DNA of 64,000 bases from contig NC_091870.1 in the NCBI RefSeq assembly GCF_019399895.1, forward strand, positions 4,236,001-4,300,000. Reading direction: 5' to 3'. Both the position numbers and the translations under genes were made by a program. The stretch is from Cardiocondyla obscurior. Taxonomy: Eukaryota; Arthropoda; Insecta; Hymenoptera; Formicidae. Under the pieces are notes generated by a model. The model saw only the letters and a list, made by a program, of their open reading frames with translations, made no database searches and was not told where the DNA came from. This document shows, piece after piece, positions 32,961 to 42,879 of this stretch. Each line of letters starts with the position of its first letter. The stretch's first letter is position 1.

Positions 32961-33087
32961 TCCGTCGTCCAGTCCCCTCATCCAATGCTCCTGGGTATCA
33001 ATTTTCTGTTTGCTCTGTGGCATGATTCTTCTTTTGCTTCTTCTCTCTCTCTCTCTGTTTTACCGACTCACCATCTTCTTTTTCCTT

Positions 33088-34350
33088 TTAATGTTCGATA
33101 AATAGTTTTAACCGGTTAGCGTGAACGCGAATGGTTTTCCTTCCCTTTTTTATCGTATAATTTACTTCGCCGTGTTTTTCTATTATTACGTATGGTTCCA
33201 CCCATTGCGCGTCGAGTTTCTTTGATCGCCCTCGCCGTACTGCTTCGTCGTGTAATAGTACGGAATCTCCGACTTTGAATGATTTAGGGTTTGTTCGTGT
33301 GTCGAAGTTTATTTTTGCTTTTAATTTTTCCTCCTTAGCGTGTTCTCGCGCTAAAAAATTTTATGCTCGTAGTCGTTCTCGGAGTTCTTGTACGTAATCT
33401 CCGTACGAATACGTTTGCTTTGGTGTGCCTGACACTGCTGTAGGCAGCAAAGCTTGGTGTCCATAGATGAGCTCGAATGGTGTGAAACCCGTAGCTGTGT
33501 GTGGCGTGGTATTATACGTGAACATAGCATATGGTAACCATTCGTCCCAATCTGTTTGTTCCTCGTTTAGATAATGTCTTAGATACTCGGCGAGTGTTCT
33601 GTGCGATCTTTCCAATGCGCCATTTGTTTCAGGGTGGTAGGCGGTTGTTTGTATTTTTTCAATTTTTAATAACTTGCAGGTTTGTTTAAACATTTCGCTT
33701 GTAAAATTCGTTCCTTGATCCGTGAGTAGTTTCTCCGGTATTCCATGCTCGAATACGATTTTTGTTATAAATGCTTTTGCCACTGTCAGCGCTTCTTGGT
33801 TGGTAATCGGAATCGCCTTGCTAAATTTCGTTAAGGCGTCTTGGAATGTTAATATATATTTGTTCCCTTCGTTTGACACGGGGAGTGGCCCTACAATATC
33901 CAGGGCGCATTTTTCAAAAGGTCGTTTAGGCGTGTCCGTGATCGTTAGTGGCATTTTTGTTTGCCTACTTAATTTATTTTTCTGGCATGTTTCACATTTC
34001 TTTATGTATTTTTCGACATCCTTTGTTAGTCCGTGCCAGTTATGTTTTAATCTCAATCGATTTATTGTTCGTGATACTCCCTGGTGTCCTCCCAGTGGAG
34101 AGTGATATTCTTTTAGAATTTTTTCTTTTTCTTCTGTCGTATAGTTTAGCGTTTCAGCGGTCGTATTTATGCTGACAGTTTTTTCGATCGGCGGGTTTCT
34201 ACTGAGCGCGTCTGCGTTCGTATTTTTCTTTCCTGCCTTGTGTAGAATCTCGTATGTATATTCTTCTAATTTTAATCGCCATCGGATTAATCGCGACCCT
34301 GGATCATTTACATTAAAAAGTCAGGTTAGTGGTTTATGATCGTAATGATA
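33088..34350 (-). pseudogene. Gypsy/errantivirus pol fragment: RNase H end and integrase
   Basis: Starts abruptly in RNase H near 34350 (DHKPLT, then LEEYTYEILHKAGKKNTNAD with the usual ADALSR end). Integrase follows: zinc-binding HQGVSRT...CETCQKNK, core DIVGPLPVSNEGNKY, TDQGTNF and NGALERSHRTL (the D, D and E residues). One in-frame TAA lies at 33361-33363 after LRERLRA, and one stop precedes LFNVND near 34318. The C-terminal domain (FKVGDSVLLHDEAV; EPYVIIEKHGEVNY) ends at a TAA at 33088. The sequence is AT-rich, like the envelope part and unlike the nearby GC-rich LTRs. Confidence 0.9.
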
Positions 34351-34795
34351 TAAATTGTTTGCAACGCGGCGTTGTAATTCTAATTCGCTATCCGACATGG
34401 ATCGGTCGGTTACAAAATATTTCGGACTTACATTAACGCTGCGACTCGCATGTTTAATCTGCTATGCTGCTGGCTGTTTATCTGTTGTCTCTTTTGGCTG
34501 CTTGGCTGCTATGCTGCTTTCCTTGTCTCACTGCTTGGCTGCTATGTTGCTCTCCTTGTCTCACTGCTTGGCTGCTATGTTGCTCTCCTTGTCTCACTGC
34601 TTGGCGGTTTCTTCCTTCCTTTCTTTTATCACGGGAGTCAGGTACCGAGTCTACTGCTGACTCAGTACTTTGTTCACTGTGGTGTGTCCGTCTCGTCACG
34701 TTAATTATTTTTGTACTAATCTTCGGTTTTTCTTTGTTTCAGAGATTGTCCTCGCCGTCGCAGAATAGGCGGCTCTGCGCCTTCCGGAGGGCGGA
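34351..34795. other. leader remnant of the errantivirus-like element with a deletion joint
   Basis: Only 445 bp separate the primer site from RNase H, so gag, protease and reverse transcriptase were lost. Contains a minisatellite and, on the plus strand, TTTTTCTTTGTTTCAG at 34727-34742, a good-looking but antisense splice acceptor. Confidence 0.6.
34497..34608. repeat. 33-bp minisatellite, about 3.3 units
   Basis: Units of 33 bp (CTGCTTGGCTGCTATGTTGC plus TCTCCTTGTCTCA) repeat almost perfectly. Because 33 is divisible by 3, all frames stay open and give repeated Leu/Ala/Ser peptides; I do not regard these as genes. Confidence 0.95.
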
Positions 34796-34812
34796 TCCCA
34801 CCGTTGCCACCA
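34796..34812 (-). promoter_or_regulatory. primer binding site, probably tRNA-Leu type
   Basis: The plus strand reads TCCCACCGTTGCCACCA, i.e. a tRNA 3' end with CCA, 4 bp inside the 5' LTR. The acceptor sequence looks like a tRNA-Leu; the isotype is from memory. Confidence 0.65.
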
Positions 34813-34816
34813 CTTT

Positions 34817-35353
34817 TGTTGCACCGGAGCCGGTGCACGGGGTCCGTCCTTCGGGATCCGTGAGGGAGGGCGAAAAGTAGTAGTTTTTTAATAAATAATT
34901 AGAGTTTTATTAAGTTGCGTTGTTACACTTTTTTCGATCTTCCTATGTTTCCCTTTGGTCGGTTCGGCGCACGTCCTCGCGTTGCCACGCGTCCTCGGCT
35001 CCGCGAGGTCTCCTCTTACATGGCACGCGACCGAACTTTGATTACCTCACGCTCTCAGTTTACGGCACGGACTCAGATGCGACTCCCGTCCGTGACGGTC
35101 CGCGGTTATTTAATAGTGACGCAGAGCCTTGGCGTCATCGGGTTGCAATGCCGAACTTCGGTTGTTCGGCGAATGCAACCTTAACGATTTCGGCAATAAG
35201 TTCTCGCACGTGTTTCTCTTTTTGTTTCTTATTATTTAATTTCTTAAGGAGGTTTGCTGATTTTGCATCCTCCGAGGTTATTTAATTACGAGATACTTAT
35301 GCCGAAATGCCCTGCGTCATGTTTCGTGTTGTAACGGGGTTTGGGTTACAACA
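34817..35353 (-). repeat. 5' LTR of the errantivirus-like element
   Basis: 537 bp, TGTTGCACCGGAGCCGGTGC to GGGTTACAACA on the plus strand. Shares both ends and several inner blocks with the solo LTR 39041-39582 in the opposite orientation. Confidence 0.85.
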
Positions 35354-35567
35354 ATAAAGAGTATTTGTTATTAAAGTGCACATTTTATATTCTATTTTTA
35401 AGGAGTATAATTTTAAGGGAGTCTTTTTTTGGGAGTCTTTTTTTGGGAGAGTCCTGGTTTTGCTTAAAAACTTTTTCGAGGACGCTTTTCTCGCTCGCCT
35501 ATACTTGGCGCTTTTTTTGAACCTTTTTTTTAAAAAAGGTAATATATGACATAATGAATATACTTCA
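35354..35567. other. AT-rich spacer with tandem GGGAGTCTTTTTTT and a MITE-end motif
   Basis: GGGAGTCTTTTTTT occurs twice in tandem near 35418-35445. CGCCTATACTTGGCGC at 35497-35512, followed by T-rich DNA and an AAAAAAGGTA string, matches the termini of the large palindrome at 40551. No gene. Confidence 0.6.
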
Positions 35568-35767
35568 CTAAAAAAAAATGTTGTTAAATAAACTAAGCTT
35601 TTCAACTAAATCCAGATTTAGTTAATCCAACAAATTATTTACTAAACCGAAATAAATTGTGGTTTACACGGACAACAATTTATTTCAGTTAAATAATAAT
35701 TTTGTTGTATTAACTAAATCTGGGTTTAGTTGAAAGGCTTAGTTTATTTAACAACATTTTTTTTTAG
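35568..35767. mobile_element. MITE, 200 bp
   Basis: Left end CTAAAAAAAAATGTTGTTAA pairs with the right end; arms of about 70-80 bp include AAATCCAGATTTAGTT / AACTAAATCTGGGTTT. Centre is an imperfect palindrome around ACACGGACAAC. TA-rich flanks hide the target duplication. Confidence 0.85.
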
Positions 35768-36169
35768 TATATATATATATAATTATAAAAATATATTTAT
35801 AACAACATTATGTTTCGAAACATGACTGCTGTGTAAAACTCTGTAATTATTAATGAATTACAATAATAAGAAACTGTAAATATATAAAAGTAAGTTTCCG
35901 TGAAAAAGAAATACACGTACAAGAAAAATATTTAGATATTCACATTGTATTTAATGTCAAATGAGATATTATATAAACGCTGAGAACAATAAGAAATTAA
36001 TAACAACAGTAAGAAGAACAATAAGATTTAAACTTAGGTTAGATTTATACGTTTCATTGTATTTTTCACTTTTTATGATAAAAGATTTTTTCCAAAATTA
36101 TCTTGCGAAAATACTATTTTTTGTAAGACGGCAAAGATTGGAGCAAATGCTGCAGGGTAGGTTAAATTC

Positions 36170-36517
36170 TTAATATAATATACTGCTGAACACAACTTTT
36201 GGCCCTGGTGTTTTCTGAGACAGCTCCTTATCAGTCTGTAAAAAACAAAAATATATCACTTATTAAATTAAGTATAATTTAAGTAAATTAATTCTCACAA
36301 ATAAATTATAAATTAAATTTCTGTGTAAATAAAATTTTTTACTTACGCAACAGATAAAGTTGTAAATACTACGAGAGCATTTTAAGTCGTTTTTCAAATC
36401 TTTTACAGTTTTTTCGTCATTACATTCTGTGCGAAAATATTTTTTAATGCATGTATTTACTGTATCTTCAAGTGTAGAAATCTTATTTTTAGTTTTAATT
36501 TCTAGTTCTATGCTAAG
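36170..36517 (-). CDS. last two exons of an unknown spliced gene
   Basis: Exon 36347-36517 follows ATATTTTTCAG and ends in TTGC before GTAAGT. It is open for 57 codons: LSIELEIKTKNKISTLED, then charged helical sequence with several Cys (VNTCIKKYF, ECNDE, LKCSRS, FICC). A 111-bp intron ends in TTTTTACAG and the last exon 36170-36235 adds TDKELSQKTPGPKVVFSSIL and a TAA in the same phase. Both splice junctions and phase fit a real gene. Lys/Glu-rich helical character suggests a coiled or DNA/RNA-associated protein; no family recognised. Confidence 0.5.
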
Positions 36518-36722
36518 CTGAAAAATATATAAAGATATTATTTAAATATAAAGCCTTTGTAAATAAAATATAATCTATCTTTCTTTCTTTTTCGCTCTCT
36601 CCTTTCTCTAGAAAACTCTCCATACAATAATGAATAAATGCTATAAAAATAGTAACAAGATATGCAGAAAAACGGTTAACGTTTTTAATAATATAACTGA
36701 AATGTCATCATTATGTACTTAC

Positions 36723-37050
36723 ACCTTCCTGTATAAGAAAATATGGTGGAAGTTCAGTGCATTTATTGCGTTCCTATGCAGTTTTTTTTAAGAGAATACG
36801 AAGCCTCGGATACAACGCAATATGATCCAGTGTTTGATTGAAAATTTTGGATAGAAGCTGCAATATAGTGTTTTCTTTCTGTAATATACTGTATTAATAT
36901 AAATGATGAAATTATAATTATCTTTAATTCTTTTGTAGCATCTTCTACAGTCAAAGTAATCATGTCCTCTTCTTCATTAACAATTTCGTCAATCGCGTCA
37001 AGCGTATTTTGTGACCTAGAATTAATTTTCTTTTTTCGGTTATTTTTTTT
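36723..37050 (-). pseudogene. likely upstream exon of the same unknown gene, frame-disturbed
   Basis: Ends in LPPYFLIQEG right before GTAAGT at 36722, in phase with the next exon. Going upstream the frame meets a stop beside a run of eight As near 36783, where another frame (66 codons, MITLTVEDATKELKI start) takes over, so a slip in the A run is likely. The exon's own acceptor was not found. Confidence 0.35.
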
Positions 37051-37317
37051 GTTTTAATCTTAGGTTAACACGATGAACAAATGTGCTTTGAAAATGAAAA
37101 TGTTTAGTTTGTAAAAATTAAGCCGACGTATATCAGTATTAATTTCTTTAACATTTTTCTGTTATATACATACAGGGTGAATTTTAATGGTTGTACCAGC
37201 TTTTTACCGTACAAGCTAATTACTGACTGGAACTTTAATTACCGATTTTCTCAATAGATCACGGCGCTATAGAAAACGACCGCGCGTATAAGCAAGTTAA
37301 ACATTTCTATTTAATAT
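37051..37317. other. AT-rich spacer with a CAGGGTG half-site
   Basis: TATACATACAGGGTGAATTT near 37165-37184 resembles one terminus of the CAGGGTG MITE family, without a second end in range. Confidence 0.4.
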
Positions 37318-37611
37318 TGTTACGCCGAGAACGGGATCGGCGGACGTTTTCGCGTTCACGCTCCGCACTCGCGTAACGCTTGCTCTAACACCCGCGGCAC
37401 TCACGTACCGCGAAAAAAAGAGACGTTTTAAGAAAAAAACGAACACGGTTTTAATAACCAATAAATACACAGACACGTCCTCGCCGCTTAAAGTCACCGG
37501 CAAAACTGTCAATCGAATAATGTTTAACAATCTTCGTTCCCCTAGCAACGGGGAACCGAAACCTCCGAGCGAGACGGCAGTTTCATGCCGCTCCGTATAA
37601 CGGGCGTAACA
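37318..37611. repeat. solo LTR, 294 bp, perfect ATAT target duplication
   Basis: TGTTACGCCGAGAACGGG to ...CGGGCGTAACA, with ATAT at 37314-37317 and 37612-37615. The LTR family is unlike the others in the window. No gene. Confidence 0.7.
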
Positions 37612-37785
37612 ATATAAATATTATTAATGTAGGTATTATTGGTACGGATAGAATTGTTTCGGCTTAAATAAAGATGACGTTGATTCTTAACTATTTACAG
37701 TATATTTACAGATATGTACAGTTGTGTCTGTGTTTGTTAAAATTGCATCCACTGGTGCTTTACAAAAGTCTTGCGCTTAGCGCGA

Positions 37786-38419
37786 TTACAATTTGCGTTC
37801 TCTATAAGAGATGTGAGGCGCAGTGAGGGTGATTTTTATCGGGCCCCATTTATCATCTCCTGGCAGCATTAGTGGCTCTGCGTTCGATGAAGAGGTGGTG
37901 GCCCACGGGTCGTACTGAGTTCCCGAATCTGTGACCACGGGAGCGTGTTGGACCGCTCTCTCCGTGATACAGGGTCCGCACTGCACTCCTCGCTCTATCC
38001 GCACCGGTGGTGTTGGTGGGATAAGCGAGAGTAGGCTTGAAATCGCGTTCCAACGCGGACTTGTATATCTCCAGATGCGGACGTCTCCTGGAGCGAGAAA
38101 TATGCGTGGAGGCCGAGTGAGGCTAGGCGGCGTAAAATTCGCTAGCTGCGGCTTCCACTCTAGTAGTTGGAGATGCGTGTGCCTCACTGGCTTCTGTAGT
38201 CCTGGTGGCCTTAGGATGCCCGCCAGCGGCATCTGCGGTAGAAAAGGCTATCGAGATAATACGAGGAGTCCTGGCTGCTTCGACCGAAGGTGATGATGAT
38301 GGGCTATCCGTAACAGTCTCTGGTGTAATGGCAGTTTTCTTGCGGCGACTCCTTCTCGTACGCTTCTTACTAGCCCCAGTCTCCGGGCTCTTATCCTGCA
38401 GTGTCTGCGGTAGCGGCAT
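37786..38419 (-). pseudogene. uncharacterised proline-rich ORF in two overlapping frames
   Basis: The first frame (38419-38123) starts MPLPQTLQDKSPETGASK and has a basic cluster KKRTRRSRRKK, then Ser/Ala/Thr-rich sequence. The second frame (open over 38232-37786) contains RPPRIFLAPGDVRIWRYTS and three degenerate repeats of about 11 residues: RGVQCGPCITE, RAVQHAPVVTD, SGTQYDPWATT. The last 30 residues (DDKWGPIKITLTAPHI) end at TAA. Similar composition on both sides of the switch suggests one protein with a frameshift. Not recognised; possibly a transposon accessory ORF. Region 37612-37785 shows nothing else. Confidence 0.35.
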
Positions 38420-38582
38420 GCAGCTATGTTCTTTTTCGGAATAACAACTACTATTCCGTTCTTCAAGCAGATGTGTGCGTCGTGTCGCGTTTGTCTAATG
38501 TGTGTCGGAAGCTATCACAATCAGTCGCAATTTTAAATTTTCGTCTTGCTACGTAAATGTGAAATCTTTTTATTGCATATGC

Positions 38583-39036
38583 AGGGTGTCTCATACCATA
38601 TGACCCACCCGGAAAAAATACGTAGATTTTATTATTATGAGTAAGAAAGTCCTGTATCATTTTTCAATTTGGGCATTTATTTTTGAGAAAATAATTATTG
38701 AAATATAAGTATACATGACCGAATATAAGCGCATCGTTTGAAGCAGGCCGAGATGCTGGCAATACGGCCCGCCTCACTCAGTTCACACATTGGACGACCG
38801 ACTGATAACGGGTACGACATGCAAGCGAAACGATGCGACGACACGCGAGCGAGAAGGTGCGACAGTACATGAGGCGTGGTAAGCGATCGATTTGACCAAT
38901 AGCCTGAGAAAAAAATCTTCAACCTGATTACGTGGATAAACGATTCCTCTCTATAAGGAAGTAATCTATGGCATATATTAAAATATAACAATTAATATTG
39001 TTAATAATAAAATAGAATATGTAATAATATTTTAAG
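38583..39036. other. spacer starting with a CAGGGTGTCTCA MITE-like end
   Basis: CAGGGTGTCTCATACCATATG at 38583 matches the MITE termini at 2455 and 10255, but no complementary end is present, so it is a truncated copy. No gene seen to 39036. Confidence 0.5.
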
Positions 39037-39040
39037 ATAC

Positions 39041-39582
39041 TGTTGTAACCCAAACCTCATTACAACACCAAAAGTAAAACGGAATAGGACCTCGTAACAC
39101 AATTCCACTAAAGCTGCATCAGCAGCCTACATTTGACAAAAGATAATAAACAGATAACGTTTAATAAAAATTAAGAAAAAGAGGTTGCGAGACCCTATTG
39201 CCGAAACCGCTGAGGTTGCATTGGCCCGGTAACTGAGTGACGGCCATGCAACCTGCTGACTAAAAAAAAATAAAAAATTCTTTAAATACCCGCGGGTCAC
39301 TGGCCGCGGGCAGTTACTCCTAAAGATATAGACGTGCGGTGACGGTCGCACGTAACGTTATTCCGTACGCGTGCCGACCTGCGATATCTCGCGGAGACGA
39401 GGACGTCAGTAACTCGACGCAATGCAGATTATAGTATAATTGAATAAGAAGCAAGTGTACGAAAAAACAGTAAAGACATTTATTTCAATATTGAATAGCT
39501 GTGGTAATAATTCTGTTTTGCGCTCTCACCCTTCTCGTCAGTCCCCGAAGGACGGACCCCGAGCACCGGCCGCGGTGCAACA
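39041..39582 (+). repeat. solo LTR of the errantivirus-like family, perfect ATAC target duplication
   Basis: 542 bp from TGTTGTAACCCAAACCTC to GCCGCGGTGCAACA, flanked by ATAC at 39037-39040 and 39583-39586. Opposite orientation to the element at 28108-35353 but same LTR family (shared GGACGGACCCCG block, GGTTGCATTG-type block and both termini). Confidence 0.85.
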
Positions 39583-39586
39583 ATAC

Positions 39587-40550
39587 TTAGGCGTAATATC
39601 AATTCAACTATTTTTTAAGTAAAGGAAATAACTATCAATGTTTTATAAATTAAAACGTAATTTTTTTAAAATGAATAAATAATGAGCCATTGCGCAACTC
39701 ATCTCCTTATATCAACCGTCGAAAGTCAAGATCTTAAGAATAATAAACAGCCCGAGATATCTGATAATTGAGTCGTACACACGGTTCTAAATTGTCTAAT
39801 TTATGAGACAGACAAAATGGAGGCGCAATACTCGATCTGCTTCGCGCATGGTAAAAATTAAAAGCCATAACCAGATGTCTCCGGTTGAATATTGAAAAAG
39901 AAAATTTAATTGTTAAAACTCTATAAAAGGAAAAAATTCAAAACTTAGTAATTTAATAATCCAAGGCTATCAAAGAGCCGTTAATAATTTATTAAACTAT
40001 TACTTGCACTTTTATTTTTTTAGAGTTTATTCAAAACTAATCATTGTAATAAATTTTACCAAACATCGTATTTAATATTAAATAATTTTGTAAAATATTA
40101 TTTTATTTAAAAACTAAATTGCTTTAAAGAAAAGGAAACAACTCATGTTACCAAACGTAAATATTCAAATGCACGTATATTAGCGCCTTACAAATATCTA
40201 ATAGACAACCACTTTTGCCTTCTGAGCTGCCGTTCCACAAAGGCAACGTTATGATCATTGTAAGCATACGATGCCCTGAAAAGTATTCAGAGCTCACTTT
40301 TTGAGGCGCCTTTAACTAAAAGCGCTTCTAAAAGCGGTTTTGCTAAAGTGGTCGTATTTAGAATTTACATTTAAAGGCACCTTTAAAAGTGGCAGTCACT
40401 TTTAACCAAAATGTGCGTTTTTACCTCAAAAAAGCTATTCTAAACCCATTTTTGTAGCACATTTTGCGGCACATTTAGCGAAAATCCAATATGGCGGCAC
40501 CCATGCGATTTGACAGGTGGGCCCGTATCGCGACTTAAGTAATTTTTTAA
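39587..40550. other. AT-rich DNA without gene
   Basis: No frame above background. 40447-40505 (TGTAGCACATTTTGCGGCAC...ATATGGCGG) repeats in inverse orientation at about 62650-62705. Confidence 0.6.
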
Positions 40551-41206
40551 AAAAAGGTATAAAAAAACGCCAAGTATAAGCGCGCGAAATTAAAATAACT
40601 ACAAAATGAATGAAATCACCCTCAAAACTAGATCCCCCAAAAAGAACAAAAAATGTTTACTGTAATATTGAATACTCTCTATTAAAGTTATGAGATCAAA
40701 TAATTGCGCCAAGAACCTAAAGAATCTAGAAAAATTTAAACAATACAAACCATGTAAAACCGTACGAAAATAGATTTAGGTTTGTCCCGATGATATAACG
40801 TGGTAATGTAAAGAAAAAAAAAACAAAAAATCTTGGCGCTGCGAAATCAAATCTGATGAGTAGCATAACGCAAAAATAAAATTATAATTTGAGATTTTAA
40901 AGATTTGATTTTGCTGCGCCAAGATTTTGTGTTTTTTCTTTCTTTACATTACCACGTTATATCATCGGGACAAACCTAGGTCTATTTTTGTACGGTTTTA
41001 CATGATTTGTATTGTTTAAAATTTTCTAGATTCTTTAAGTTCTTGGCGCAATTATTTGATCTCATAACTTTAATAGAAAGTATTCAATATTACAGTAAAC
41101 ATTTTATGTTTTTTTGGGGGATCTAGTTTTGAGGGTGATTTCATTCATTTTGTAGTTATTTTAATTTCGCGCGCTTATACTTGGCGCTTTTTTATACCTT
41201 TTTTTA
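40551..41206. mobile_element. large palindromic MITE, about 656 bp with ~306-bp arms
   Basis: Left arm 40551-40856 and right arm 40901-41206 are reverse complements with few mismatches; outermost is GGTATAAAAAAACGCCAAG, and inner blocks include ATCATCGGGACAAACCTA and CTTGGCGCAATTATTTGAT. The loop is 44 bp. No coding frame. Near-perfect arms of this size point to recent formation or ongoing gene conversion. Confidence 0.9.
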
Positions 41207-41449
41207 AAAAAAGGTAATTTTGGGGGGGAATTTCATTCATTTTGTAGTTGTAATATTTAACCGAAAAGAAGTAATTTTAATTGTTTAAACAAATTTTTTT
41301 GCAAAGATCGATATCTATACAGTCGATAAATTAAGTACCATCTAGCGGTGCGAAAATAATAACACACCACACACCTCCCTTTTTGAAATGACATAATATT
41401 TTAGGTTAATATATATGTCATTATAACTATCACCAGAGTCGATAATAAT

Positions 41450-41625
41450 AAAGTCGATAAATCAATCCGCGCCATCTAGTGATGCAAAAACGAAAGGGAC
41501 ATTTTTCAAAACGTAAAAATGACGACGGAGAATTTTAAATAATTTTACTCTTGTAACCAAAATTAACATCGCGATATCTCTATTTATAGACAACGCAGCG
41601 AAATAATAAAAACACTTTTATTATA
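41450..41625 (-). repeat. dispersed repeat, copy B
   Basis: Reverse complement of the repeat at 23280-23470; it ends where CAGTGCTC begins at 41626. A weaker partial copy of its edge (TCGATAAATTAAGTACCATC) lies at 41322-41345. Confidence 0.75.
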
Positions 41626-41998
41626 CAGTGCTCAAAAGTGATATAGCATAGAAAAATTCTATGCAAAAATTGTCAAACTTTGACCGACGGTAACTCCGCG
41701 AAAAATTATCGTAAAATTATGATTTTTTAAATGAAAGCTTGGAATCTCTACTTTAAGATGCTGTAGTTGGATTTTAATTTTGATTTATTTTCAGTACTGT
41801 AACATCTCAAAATGTGAGAACATGTTTAATGCATTAAAAATTACAAAGTTTAACGGAACGTACGGACTTGCTACATTTTTTGGGATAGATTCTGTTTGCA
41901 AAAACATAAAATCTAAACTTTTCTCTTAAATTAAAAAACAAATAAAGGTTGCTGCGATTTTTTTTTCGCAATAATACAGCATTTTAAAGTAACCCTTG
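41626..41998. mobile_element. possible Tc1-like transposon end
   Basis: TA then CAGTGCTCAAAAGTGATATA looks like a Tc1-family terminal repeat (CAGTGCT start at a TA). The body is cut by the BEL element at 41999 and may resume at 49202, ahead of the Tc1-like transposase remnant at 49526. A right terminal repeat was not found. Confidence 0.35.
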
Positions 41999-42755
41999 TG
42001 TTCGCGAATACCACGTTTCGCTCGCATGAGTCCTTGCCGTGTATCGGGAGCACGTGCTTTCTGCATGTGCTCTCGATTCTACGCGAGCTTAACCGACGAA
42101 TTATTCCCCCCTTTTTCGGATATTTCGTCAGATCGGCAAAGGTATTTAGTAGCCGACTAGACACGACGTTACGCGGGTGTTAAATTTGTTGCGCTCTCTT
42201 TGGTACTCCGCTACCGCGGACTCAGTTTTCTATTACGGCCTGCTGGCCCACCTTGCACCCAGCCGCGAGTGCAATTCAATTTTGTGACTTGTGCGTGCAA
42301 CTCACCATCGCTAGGAGCCTTTGTTACATGCCGCTCTCGACACGGTAAGCGAACGTGATCGCGATCGCGAACTCCTGGGGCTCCTACGTTAGATTTACCT
42401 CGTCTCGCGCGCAAGATCGTCCGACTCGGTGAGCGTGCTACTCCACGCTCTGGTTTCTCAAGATTTCCGTCGCGCTTTTCTGTTGATTGAGCCCGATTAA
42501 AAGGGAGTTATCCAAGATCTCCGCCCGAAACGCGTATAATTCGTATCCGTGCCGAGACCGAGCACGTGCTCCACGCGTGCACGATTAACTTTTGTATTTT
42601 GTTGAGAATAAACTATTAATTTGTGTTACGTTTATCGCTCGCCTCTTTAATTTACCGAATTTCTTTAATCGCTCGAGTGTACGGTCACTTCTGGCCGTCC
42701 CGGCAGTCTTTCACGCACGCAGAACGTGAAGCGTTCACGCGTGTACACGTGAACA
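41999..42755 (+). repeat. 5' LTR of the third BEL element
   Basis: TGTTCGCGAATACCACG to GTGTACACGTGAACA. Contains ACACGTGAAC-type inverted blocks near the 3' end and AATAAA near 42609. Confidence 0.97.
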
Positions 42756-42763
42756 TATAGTTT

Positions 42764-42780
42764 TGGTCCTTCGAGCCGGA
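42764..42780 (+). promoter_or_regulatory. primer binding site, tRNA-Tyr type
   Basis: TGGTCCTTCGAGCCGGA, 8 bp after the LTR; complementary to the 3' end of tRNA-Tyr and identical to the site at 3632. Confidence 0.87.
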
Positions 42781-42879
42781 TCACGCTCGAGGTGATACGA
42801 GTTTTTTTCGGTACATTCCGCGGGTTTCACGTGATATACGTATTCTCTATATACACGGTGTTGTGAAAACGTGCACATT

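Larger units (their letters stand above)
28108..35353 (-). mobile_element. errantivirus-like Gypsy element with envelope gene, internally deleted
   Basis: Two related LTRs bracket the region: 5' LTR 34817-35353 and 3' LTR 28108-28527, both running TGTTGTAACCC... to ...GGTGCAACA on the minus strand. A tRNA-type primer site lies 4 bp inside the 5' LTR and a polypurine tract abuts the 3' LTR. Outer flanks ATAG (28104) and ATAA (35354) are a near match, consistent with the 4-bp duplication of this group. Between them are the end of RNase H, integrase, a 0.9-kb zone with an antisense ORF, a nested solo LTR and a broken env. Gag, protease and most of reverse transcriptase are missing. Confidence 0.85.
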
